From NCBI RefSeq assembly GCF_029784165.1, contig NC_073695.1:162947365-163011364 (forward strand): a stretch of DNA of 64,000 nt, in the 5' to 3' direction. The translations under genes were made by a program, and so were the position numbers. Origin of the DNA: Wyeomyia smithii. Lineage: Eukaryota > Arthropoda > Insecta > Diptera > Culicidae. This document shows positions 55,596 through 64,000 of the stretch, in pieces (the stretch's first letter is position 1; each line of letters begins with the position of its first letter). The notes under the pieces were generated by a model, which saw nothing but the letters and a program-made list of their open reading frames with translations, had not been told where the DNA came from and did not search any database.

Positions 55596-55856
55596 CAAAG
55601 GTGGCGGGGAAATCTGCAAACAGACACCTGAGAAGAGAACTCAGGGTGTGGGGATGAGACTAGGGGAGAGATGCTGGGGTAGTTACACTCCCCCAGACAC
55701 CTACTGATCCCTGTCCCGACCCACTAAAACCCCTCCAGTCTCCAGCCCTGGTCTTCCCGGAACGACGGTTTAGTATTACGTCGGGAAGTGGCTTTTGTGC
55801 GTGATGCACCCTCTTTACTCTTATAACCTCCTAGCTAACTACCTGGAGACTGGTAG
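55596..55856 (-). other. 3' untranslated region of the R1 LINE
   Basis: Non-coding, G+C-rich, between the ORF2 stop and the poly(A). It contains an inverted pair TAGTTAGCTA / TAGCTAACTA near 55831-55861 that could form a hairpin. Confidence 0.6.
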
Positions 55857-58800
55857 TTAGCTACCACTGGCGTGTTGGTGATTGACCCGCCACACACGTT
55901 GTAGCTCCAGGACAATCTGGGAGGCGGCCGCACAGGCCGCGTTCCAGATGTCCGGGTCGTCGCACATCCTCCGGACAAGATTGTCCGGAGTAGTGCCAGG
56001 CCCGCTCACAGCCATCATGTTGCTCCTCGCTCTTACGAAACGGGGGCATACGAAGAAGACATGCTCTGCAGTCTCCTCCTCTTCCACGCACTCGAGACAC
56101 ATGGAGGACCCCGCGTGCCCGAACCTGTGCAGATATTGCCTGAAGCAACCATGGCCTGACAGGATCTGTGTCAGGTGAAAGTTCACCTCGCCATGTCGCC
56201 TCCCGACCCAGCCGGATATCTCCGGTATAAGTCGGTGCGTCCATCTGCCCTTTGTGGAATTGGACCATTCCCTCTGCCAACGGAGCATCGAGAATGACCT
56301 TCTGGTGCCTCGTATGCCCCTTGTGTCACGGTGGTCGAAACACTCTCTGTCCTCCTTGATGGCGATGCTGATAGGCATCATGCCGGACAAGACACAGATT
56401 GCATCGTATGACACCGTCCGATACGCACTCACAACTCTCAGGCACATGAGCCTGTAGGTACTTTCCAGTTTACCGCGGTAACTGTTAGTACCTAGCGCTC
56501 TGGACCATACTGGCCCACCATACCTTAGTATGGACGAAACCACGCTGGCAAGAAGTCTTCGCTTGCTGCCATAAACCGCTGAGCTATTGGACATCATACG
56601 AGATAGTGCTGCAATAGCCGATGAGGCCCTCTTACAGGCATAGTCGACGTGGCTCCCGAACGTGAGCTTGTCGTCGACCATAACCCCCAAGAGCTTCAAC
56701 GATCGCTTTGAGGTGATGGTACAGTCTCCGACTCTGACCACCGTCTGTTGCTCTGATTTACGGTTGTTCACAACCGTGACCTCCGTCTTATGGTGCGCAA
56801 GCTCCAGTTTCCTGGAGCGCATCCAGTCCTCGACCTTCCATAGGCAATGCGCAGCCGTCAACTCGACCTCTTCGATCGACTCGCCGTAAACCTCTAGCGT
56901 TATGTCGTCTGCAAAGCTGACGATCACAGCCCCTACAGGAAACTTTAGTTTCAACACCCCGTCACACATGACGTTCCACAACACCGGACCCAGGATTGAA
57001 CCTTGCGGAACCCCGGCGGTGATTGAAACGCACTTCTGACCCTCCTTTGTGTTGTAAACCAGTACTCGATTCTGGAAGTAGTTTTCCAGAATCTTGTACA
57101 GCGACACCGGTACGTGGATGCTCCTGAGCGCGAGCGCTATGGAGTTCCAACTGGCGCTATTGAACGCATTCTTCACGTCAAGCGTGACGATTGCGCAATA
57201 GCGTATTCCCCTTCTCTTGCGCTGGAGTGCTATCTCCGCCGTCTTGGTGACGGAGGCGATGGCAACCAGCGTGGACCTGCCCTTCCGGAAGCCAAACTGG
57301 TTGCTTGCCAGACCGTTTACACCCTCTACCTCATGAGTCTGTTGAGGATAATCCTCTCAAGTACCTTGCCCGTCGTGTCTAGCAGGCAGATAGGCCTATA
57401 TGCCGATAGGTCACCTGGTGGTTTTCCAGCCTTCGGCAGTAGGACCAATTTCTGCCGCTTCCACCTATCCGGAAAGAGGCAGTCATCCAGGCACCTCTGC
57501 ATGACTACTCGAAACAGCTCGGGGGCCGTTTTTATCGCCAGCCTAATTGCCAGGTTAGGGATGCCATCCGGTCCCGGTGCCTTGCTCACCTTTAGAGAGT
57601 TGGCGATCACGATGAGTTCCTCATTCGTAACCCTTGCCTCCTCCTGAACCTCGACACGGCTGTCGTCGCCCACGGATTGGATGCTCGGCAGGTTGGCCGA
57701 CCATCCCTGGTCTGTGTCTGAGATACTGGAACGTCGGACGTGGGACTCGACCGCCGGAGGCCAAGGACTTGGCTCGTGGCGCGGAAAGAGTCCCTCGATG
57801 ATTCGCTCCAGCATCGCTGGTGATCGCTCTGCAGGCGCCAGCGCGCCTTTGGTCTTGGCCATTACGATCCTGTAGGCGTCACCCCACGGGTTCGTATTGG
57901 CACTCGCGCATAGCCTATCGAAACAGGCCCTCTTGCTGGCCTTAATCGCACTCTTCAGCGTCGATCTGGCAGAACTGAATGCTGCGCGGCGCTCTGTCCT
58001 CTGTTCGTCTGTTCGCGCACGCTGCATCCTCCGTCTCGCACGGAGGCACGCACTGCGAAGGTCCGCTATCTCGTCAGTCCACCAGTAGACCGGTGGCTTC
58101 CCATTCCTAGGTTGGCGAGTCCTAGGCATGGTGGCGTCGCACGCCCGAGATAGCAGAGCAACTAGTTGGTCAGGTGTCGGGCGAAGCCCATTGCCCCCCT
58201 CGCGCTCTCGTCTAATTGCCTCTTCAAATACCTCGGCATCAAAATGCGATGTCTTCCACCCGCGGGCGAACGGAGTGTTGGCCCTACTCGTCGCTTGCCG
58301 CCTCTCGTTGTTGTCTACTCTATAACAGACCGCCTGGTGGTCGCTATTAGTGTAGCCAGCGTCTACCCTCCAGTTCTTGATCAGTCCTGGGCTGGAGAAC
58401 GTCACGTCGATGATCGACTCCGCGCCATTTCTGCTAAATGTACTTTTGTTCCCAACGTTGGCCAGATGTAGGTTGAGCTTTGCCAAAGCCTCCAACAAGA
58501 TCTGGCCCCTCTGGTTCGTGAAGCGACTTCCCCACTCAACAGCCCGAACGTTGAAGTCGCCCGCCACCACCAACGGTGTTAGGCCCGTTAGCTCCATGGA
58601 TAGGAGATCGACCATCAGGGTGAACCTTTCGGTAGACCAACGTGGCGGAGCATAGCAACTGCAGTAGAACACTCCGTTCACCTTAGAAACTACGTACCCT
58701 TCTTCTGAGGTTGAGACAACCTCCTGAACCGGGAACTTGCCCGTCGTACATATGGCCGCCATACTGGACTTATCCGCAACCCAGTTACCGTTTCCGGGAG

Positions 58801-58909
58801 GGATGCGGTAGGGGTCCGATATGATGGCGATGTCCGACAACGACTCAGTGGCTGCTTGGTGTAGCAGCTGCTGAGCCGCGAAGCAATGGTTCAGGTTCAG
58901 TTGCGTCAC
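55857..58909 (-). pseudogene. R1 ORF2 (endonuclease, reverse transcriptase), single frameshift
   Basis: The frame opens just after ORF1 and is readable from the GTG at 58909. APE endonuclease: VVAGDFNVRAVEWGS and NSDHQAVCY. RT: LPKAGKPPGDLSAYRPICLL near 57410, then, after a single-base frameshift at about 57325, FGFRKGRST, LDVKNAFNSASW, GVPQGSILGPVLWN and SFADDITL (catalytic FADD near 56910). C-terminal CCHC-type motif: CLECVEEEETAEHVFFVC near 56090. About 1,016 codons in total. Apart from the frameshift no stop was seen, so this is a young copy. R1-clade elements often have a preferred insertion site. Confidence 0.88.
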
Positions 58910-58911
58910 CC

Positions 58912-60120
58912 TTACGCCCGTGGTTTCGCAGCCGGCTTACCGGCTGGGCACCTGGGGCCTCCCATAAAGTGTTTGGCGTCCCGTTTCCCGGAACATACCA
59001 TGCACTTGGGAGACTCCCCACAGTCCTTCGCTTTATGGCCTGCACCTCCACATCGCCTGCACAACTGGCTCCCATCGGGCCCCTTGCAGATCCAGGACTT
59101 ATGTCCACCCTCAAAGCACCGGAAGCAAATGTCTGGTTGCTGTAGTATGCTCAGAGGACATACGGACCAGCCGACCTTCAACTTGCCTTCTTTCAGGGCC
59201 AGGTTAGCATCCGCCGACGGTAGTCGGAAGGTAGCTATCTGGGTCCTCGTCGGACCTTTGCGGAGGCGGATTGACTCCTTAGCCACCTCCACCCCGCACT
59301 TCGCTTTGAGGGCTTGTGCAATGTCGCACCCCTCGGTGATTTTGTCCAGGTTTTTAAGCTGGAGAGTCACCTCTGAGGTGAGTGCCCGCACTTGCACCTC
59401 CTTCCCTAGGACCTTTTCAGCTACCGTTTTATAGGTAGCCCCCTTATTCTTGGCGTCCTTCCGGAGCTCAAGTATCATCTCGCCAGTGCGAGATCGGCGG
59501 ATACTCCGCACATCCGCCCCCAGATCCTTGAGCTGGGTTTCCCCCCTCATCTTCTTCAAGACTTCTGAGTATTTCGACCCGTCCGTCTTGAGTATGAGGG
59601 CATCACCCCTACTCCGCGCCTTTTTGACCTTTTTCGGTCCTCTGGCCACTCCGCCGTCTTGGCGCGTCGCACCTTCCCGACGCCTCCTACCCTCTACAGT
59701 AGTCCAAGGGTTGCCCATAGCCTCCACTTGTGCCGTTTCCGCGGCGGACCTTGAACCGGTTGGTGTGTTCTCCCGTGGGAGTAGCACAACCAACCGTTTC
59801 TTGGGGTTCCCGGGGGCTGCTTCCCCCGGGGACTGCCTCGTTCGCTTAGCGACCTGCCCTGTAGAGCAGACCGCCGCGACCGAGGGGGCGTCTGTTTGCA
59901 CCTCTTTAGATGCAGTCGCCCTTCTGGTCCTTACCTCTTCCTTGGCCGCCTTCACCCAAGCTAGAAGTTCTTCGTGCTCCTTCCTGGCTTCATCAATAGT
60001 GGCCCGAAGCAGGAGGAGGCTCTGCTTCAGGCCGCCAGCGATATATCGCCTATTCGCCAAGAACTCGATTATAGCGTCGAGTTGTTCGGACAACGCTGCC
60101 ACTCTTGGCCGCGTGTCCAT
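58912..60120 (-). CDS. R1 ORF1 (Gag-like, three CCHC knuckles), intact
   Basis: 402 codons from the ATG at 60120. The frame is open a little further, to 60150, but only with GTG. A coiled, charged N-terminal half (SEQLDAIIEFLANRR, KEHEELLAWVKAAKEEV) and a Lys/Arg-rich middle precede a C-terminal RNA-binding part with CFRCFEGGHKSWIC, CRRCGGAGHKAKDC and CMVCSGKRDAKH. The stop is two bases before the first GTG of ORF2, and the ORF2 frame overlaps the ORF1 end. Reinitiation or a frameshift may link them. It packages LINE RNA by analogy with the family. It is the only full-length TE ORF in the window without a visible defect. Confidence 0.88.
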   Translation of the reverse strand: MDTRPRVAALSEQLDAIIEFLANRRYIAGGLKQSLLLLRATIDEARKEHEELLAWVKAAKEEVRTRRATASKEVQTDAPSVAAVCSTGQVAKRTRQSPGEAAPGNPKKRLVVLLPRENTPTGSRSAAETAQVEAMGNPWTTVEGRRRREGATRQDGGVARGPKKVKKARSRGDALILKTDGSKYSEVLKKMRGETQLKDLGADVRSIRRSRTGEMILELRKDAKNKGATYKTVAEKVLGKEVQVRALTSEVTLQLKNLDKITEGCDIAQALKAKCGVEVAKESIRLRKGPTRTQIATFRLPSADANLALKEGKLKVGWSVCPLSILQQPDICFRCFEGGHKSWICKGPDGSQLCRRCGGAGHKAKDCGESPKCMVCSGKRDAKHFMGGPRCPAGKPAAKPRA

Positions 60121-60253
60121 GCACCTTTCGACGGCCTTGACTCTCACCACCCCTAGGTAATCTCCCGCTGCTGGTCCGGGGCTGTTAGGTACTGTCAGCG
60201 GTCGCCCTCATATAACGTGACCTCGGCGGTCGCCACGGGCCGACCCGTGGTAT

Positions 60254-60777
60254 GTGGATGGCCCCTAATGCAATGTTTATCTAATGATTTTGAATTGAAA
60301 AGCGTAATAGCCTCTTTAGCTTTAAAAATAAATTCTTTTATTTGTAAACTAACCTCTCGGTTAATTCTAGTTTGTTCGTTATTGTTTATAATGAGGTTAT
60401 TAATTGAGGAGTTAATTAACCGCAAATCATTAGCATCCGGGTTACCGGCAAAAAATTTCCAAACTGTTCCGATGACATCCCATCTCTTCTGTCGTTTAAA
60501 AGGAACTAGATTTTTCATTGACTTGTCTATCTCTTGAAATTCATTTAAAATTATGCTGGTGAATTGATCAATTTTCATGTCGTCAAATTGTAGCTTTAAA
60601 TCGGAAATGTGCAGTCGTAATGAAGTTAAGTTGAAGTGGTGCAGATAGTAATAAGACTGTCTTTGCTGTTCCATATTGAAAAGCGAGTATAGGTTGATGG
60701 TCTATCTTTTGGATCGAGACTGTCTGTTGTAAGGATAGTCTTAGTACGGTCAGTAGTCTGAAATGAAGGTCAAGCAT
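60254..60777 (-). pseudogene. Env-like protein, N-terminal part
   Basis: Minus strand. A basic cleavage-type motif RQKR is followed by WDVIGTVWKFFAGN, which fits the furin-type site and fusion-peptide region of F-like envelope proteins. An upstream frame from 60777 may hold the start, with a frameshift near 60690. The frame runs into the R1 LINE on its 3' side. Inactive: split and frameshifted. Described only. No restored reading is given. Confidence 0.7.
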
Positions 60778-60982
60778 TTAGATTTTTCTAATTTTAATGT
60801 CATTTTTGTGTATTCGTCTACCGTCACAGTGCTGTTGTTAGTATTTGAAATTTTAACTTTTTTATATCGTTTTTTATGTTTAAGTCTTTGTCTCGCGTTT
60901 TCGTTGGCAGGATCATTTATCTCTATCTATGTATGTTTCAGTTTTTTGTTGTGGAAAGCCAAATCTTTCTTTTGTTTGGTGA

Positions 60983-61606
60983 TTAAATTTTGATATACTT
61001 TCTCTGTGATTTCTGGTGATCTCGGGGATGGAAGAATGACTTCGTACGGGGTAACTTTGTAGCAGAATGGATAGAGGAGTTGTACTGGTGGAGTGCCAAA
61101 AATGCAATTCCGGTGGGAGATTTTTCGGGATGTTCGGCCTTAGTGATACGATAGAGCTCAAGTAAAGTTGAATGAAATCTTTCAACTGCTACGTTCATTT
61201 CACTACGACCTGTTGCGGTTATGTAGGTGGTAATTTTGTAAAAGTTTACCATTTCTCCAGTCATCCATCACCAGGCATTGTGGTGTACGATATCTCAGTA
61301 AAGTTTCTTTTATAGCTGGAGTAAGGCCAACGGCGGCTCGTGATTCAACTTGGTTGACCTGAGCAAATTTCGAAAATTTTTCAATATATGTAAGGAAATG
61401 TAAACCTTCAAGAAACATTATATCGATATGAGCAATTTCGAACGGTGCTCTCGGAATAGGTGTTTCTTGTAGAGGGTATTTAATTGGACATATGTCATAT
61501 TTGTTTTCGTGACAAATCTGGCAGTTAGTTGCAAAATCTTTAACTCTTTGAGAAAGCTTCGGAAAATAAAATTTTCGTAAAATTTGAATTTTATTTTCTT
61601 CCGCAC
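60983..61606 (-). pseudogene. Gypsy integrase remnant
   Basis: Three overlapping minus-strand frames: a zinc-binding N-terminal region near 61500 (H...C pattern partly decayed), the core around 61203-61418, and the end part with VAVERFHSTLLELYRI (catalytic Glu) at 60983-61264. Frameshifts separate them. It lies between RNase H and env as in errantiviruses. Confidence 0.75.
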
Positions 61607-61608
61607 CT

Positions 61609-62711
61609 CTATGAGCCCTGTTGTGTTCGTTTCTGACGACGTTCCATTGGTCGTCTTCTTCCTTGATATCCTGAAGCTGGTTTTGAGTAAAACGAATTTT
61701 TAACGACTTCTGTTGGCCAAAATGAGTTTTTATAAACTTCTTGTATTTTTCCCATGATTTCTTCGGTCATTATTAATCCGTTAATTTTGGAGAAATTAAA
61801 ATGTTTTTTTAGTGCCTGTAAAAGAGAATTGTCATTAATATCGTTTATATGAACAGTGATCCTTGTGTAATTGGGAAATGGGTGTTCGACGGATACTTTA
61901 TCCGGTCCTGTTTTTAGTATGACCTGATGTCTAAAAACGTTTATTGGTGCTTCCGTAGAGATTATGTAAAAATCGTCACTCGTTTCGGCAGAATGTTGCG
62001 TTCCTGTCATGGAACACACGATACTGCTCAGTGCATCAGCCTCGGCGTTTGTTCTCCCTGGCTTGTAAACAATTTTGTAATCGAGCTCTTCGGGGTACGA
62101 TTTCCATCGCTTTAGTTTTGCATTTGTATTCTTTGGTGATATGGAAAAAGTCAAGGGTTGATGATCCGTCATTATTTTAAATTTTGCTCTATAAAGGTAA
62201 TTTCTAAATATTTTTAGAGACCAAGAGATTGCTAACATCTCTTTCTCTGTAGCCGAGTATTTTTCTTCAGTCTTCGACAGGATGGATTGGATGCGAAGTG
62301 GATTGTTTTATCCTTGCCTACTTTACCTTGTTATAAGACGGCGCCAACTGCAAAGTCTGAGGCGTCTGTCGTTAATATAAAAGGTTTATTGTAGTCGGGA
62401 TAAATGAATATATCGGAAGATGATAGGATACTCTTCATTTTCTCGAAACAACTTCTTTCATTTTCAGAGAGCGATATTTTTTTGTTCGACTTGAGGCTGC
62501 CTTCCCCTCGCAGAAGGTTTGTTAGGGGTTTTGCGATTTTTGCAAAATCTCTAACGAATCTTCGGTAGTAACTCATTATTCCGAGAAACGATCGTAATTC
62601 CTTAATGGTGCGTGGTTGCGGGTATCGTAGAATGGCTTCTATTTTTTTAGTGTTTGGTTTTATACCGTCTGAACATATAACATAGCCAAGAAATTCGATT
62701 TCACGGTGCAA
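61609..62711 (-). pseudogene. Gypsy RT connection and RNase H remnant
   Basis: 62331-62711 has REIEFLGYVICSDGIKP, TIKELRSFLG and LTTDASDFAVGAVL, the RT thumb/connection and RNase H start. After a stop, 61609-62238 has MLAISWSLKIFRNYLY, MTDHQPLTF and the tether KRWKSYPEELDYKIVYKPG then NAEADALS. At least one stop and one frameshift. Confidence 0.85.
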
Positions 62712-62738
62712 AAATTCCGATTTGTCGAGTTGGATTTT

Positions 62739-63533
62739 TCAGTTTGCTTTATTCACAGCTTTCAAAACAGTGTTTAAATTTTCTAAATGTTCATCCAATG
62801 TTTGTCCAAAAATTATAACATCGTCGATATATACACAGCATATCTTCCCGATATGCTCTCGCAGTACATCGTCGATAGCCCTCTGAAAAATTGCGGGGAC
62901 ATTTTTCAAGCCAAAAGGCATACGAGTGAATTCGTATTTACCGTTATTTATCGGAAATGCGGTTTTTTCGATATCTTTATTCTTCATCTTGATCTCATAG
63001 AATCCTGATGCCACATCAAGTGTGGTAAAATATCTCTGACCCTTGAGTTGGTCTTTAACGTATCCGATCTCGGGTATAGGATGTCTATCGGGACTCGTTT
63101 TTTGATTAAGTCTCCGATAGTCAATTACCATGCGAATTTTTTTCTCGCCTGAGACGTCGGCCTTTTTTGGCACAATCCAAACTGGGGCAGTCCATGCGGA
63201 GCGTGATGGTCGAATTATCCCATCACTCAAGAGTTTATCAATTTGCTTATTGACCTCATCTGTAAATGCAGCCGGATAAGGATATAGTTTTTGATAGACA
63301 GGAATCTCGTCGGTAGTATTTAATGTACACTCCACATTAGTGGAACACGTTAGTTTGGTATTTGGTTCGTGGAATGCTTCTTTATTAGAATTTAAAACAG
63401 TCTGTAATTTATCATTTTCATCAGTGGTTAAATGGGATGTTCCAAACAAATTGTTGGAAGAGTCTTTCTGTGGATGATATTCAAGAAGTGGGATAGTAAG
63501 TATTTGCGATCCATTCTGCAATGATAAAGTCAT
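62739..63533 (-). pseudogene. Gypsy-clade reverse transcriptase
   Basis: 264 open codons. RT motifs in order: WIVPKK, MVIDYRRLNQKT, FTTLDVASGFYEI, EFTRMPFGLKNVPAIFQR and the catalytic CCVYIDDVIIFG (YIDD). It ends at a stop just before the thumb region. The motif sequence is that of the gypsy/errantivirus lineage. Confidence 0.9.
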
Positions 63534-63589
63534 GGTTGCTAAATCGATGTTTGCATGCTAAGCGTTAAGGATTCTGGTTCCAATAATTC

Positions 63590-63780
63590 CACAGAAGAAC
63601 GAATGGAACTTGTGAAGTAAAAATTGAGCTGAATGGTTTATTTTTGGATAGAAATTAATATCAACGGCAGACGATTGATCAAATTTATATTGGCGCCTGT
63701 GTCAATCAGGAAAGGGAATTCGCCAAGATTAGTTTTTAATTTGATATACGGCAGAGTGGGTTTTACCACTCTGGCTTCCA
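63590..63780 (-). pseudogene. Aspartic protease at the start of pol
   Basis: The minus-strand frame carries LGEFPFLIDTGANINLI, with the DTGA active site near 63700. It overlaps the gag end in a different frame, so pol is expected to be made by frameshifting. A stop follows near 63640, so the link to RT is broken. Confidence 0.75.
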
Positions 63781-64000
63781 TTCTAAAAAATTCGTTTCCT
63801 TTGAGGTTGACGGTTGGTTTTCTGGCTCAGGTGGTGGATAAGAGACGGGGTCACACAGGGTCTCACTGTACTGTTCGTCTTCGTATGTGGTCATATCTTG
63901 TCCGTCATACTCGTCTGGAGGGTAATCGTCAAAGTAGCTTTGGTATGCCTCTTCGGACTGTGGGAAAGTTAAATCTTCTAGTGGGTGTGCCTGTCGTTTG
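63763..64000 (-). CDS. Gag C-terminal tail (partial)
   Basis: An open minus-strand frame enters from the window edge and ends at a TAA (63763-63765). The tail is acidic and rich in Tyr, Pro and Glu (FDDYPPDEYDGQD, then PPPEPENQPSTS). It overlaps the protease frame by a few codons. The remainder of gag lies outside the window. Confidence 0.65.
   Translation of the reverse strand, partial: KRQAHPLEDLTFPQSEEAYQSYFDDYPPDEYDGQDMTTYEDEQYSETLCDPVSYPPPEPENQPSTSKETNFLEWKPEW

Larger units (their letters stand above)
55587..60245 (-). mobile_element. Nearly intact R1-clade LINE, duplication CGTGGTAT
   Basis: Minus-strand non-LTR element of about 4.66 kb inserted between the two halves of env. The tail is a poly(A) at 55587-55595. 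The candidate duplication CGTGGTAT lies at 55579-55586 and 60246-60253. It is much richer in G+C than its surroundings. ORF1 is open and ORF2 has one frameshift. The sequence next to the left junction is a GTCCACG-type repeat, so the target may have been a MITE already sitting in env. Confidence 0.85.
54171..64000 (-). mobile_element. Errantivirus-like gypsy retroelement with env, partial (gag end, pol, env, 3' LTR)
   Basis: Minus-strand endogenous insect retroelement: gag end at the window edge, then protease, RT, RNase H, integrase, env and the 3' LTR. The right part (most of gag, 5' LTR) is outside. The RT is of the gypsy clade and env is of the baculovirus-F-like type known from errantiviruses. 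Pol and env carry stops and frameshifts, and env is split by an R1 LINE, so it is an inactive old copy. It inserted into a LINE, with CCCG next to the LTR as the predicted 4-base duplication. Confidence 0.85.

Noticed and set aside
58886..59434. 182-codon + ORF
   Set aside because: Also antisense to R1 ORF1.
59450..60160. 236-codon + ORF opposite R1 ORF1
   Set aside because: Mirror frame of a G+C-rich coding sequence. The minus-strand zinc knuckles show which strand is real.
54445..60777. A functional viral envelope gene
   Set aside because: It is split by a 4.7-kb LINE and frameshifted. Annotated as a pseudogene only.

Overview
This is eukaryotic DNA, most likely from a culicine mosquito (Aedes-like). 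The inference rests on four things: GT-AG introns, one recognisable metazoan gene end, the AT-rich background, and dense nesting of insect-type LINEs (Jockey, I/LOA, R1), Ty3/gypsy elements, hAT elements and MITEs. Several repeat motifs look like ones I know from mosquito genomes. The species call is inference, not a search result.

The only host gene I recognise is the 3' end of a KLHL18-type Kelch gene on the + strand: five exons at 38133-38203, 38259-38331, 38407-38526, 38635-38690 and 43618-43716. Its BTB, BACK and first Kelch exons were not found and probably lie upstream of the window, so 1-38132 may be one huge intron or intergenic DNA. The last intron (4.9 kb) carries a MITE pair that looks like a composite transposon. 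A hAT transposon sits 87 bp after the stop codon.

Layout. 1-13449: scattered DNA elements, including a 3.46-kb terminal-inverted-repeat element (7123-10585), a foldback MITE with Transib-type ends (5918-6663) and two hAT-type MITEs near 11 kb. 13450-33718: one nested stack. An internally deleted gypsy element (LTRs 13454-13971 and 33167-33714, target duplication ATAT) was hit by a Jockey LINE (duplication AACCTTTTTAG). That LINE was hit by a 13-kb inverted-repeat element (duplication TTGGACAC). The 13-kb element contains an I/LOA-type LINE and a TTAA-flanked element, which holds a mosquito repeat, which holds a hAT-type element (duplication ACCTTAAT), which holds transposase debris. 33719-38132: MITEs and another copy of the mosquito repeat. 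38133-43716: the Kelch gene end. 43804-46801: hAT transposon with a truncated Jockey insertion. 46810-53468: MITEs and low-complexity DNA. 53469-64000: a LOA-type LINE tail hit by an envelope-bearing, errantivirus-like gypsy element (3' LTR 54171-54435, pol, gag tail running off the right edge), whose env is itself split by an almost intact R1-clade LINE (55587-60245).

The value of the window lies in the many target-site duplications that can be read directly. They give the order of insertions and expose structures that a gene list would miss. All coding TE regions are broken except R1 ORF1. The hAT transposase is broken only by the LINE insertion, and R1 ORF2 by what looks like one frameshift.
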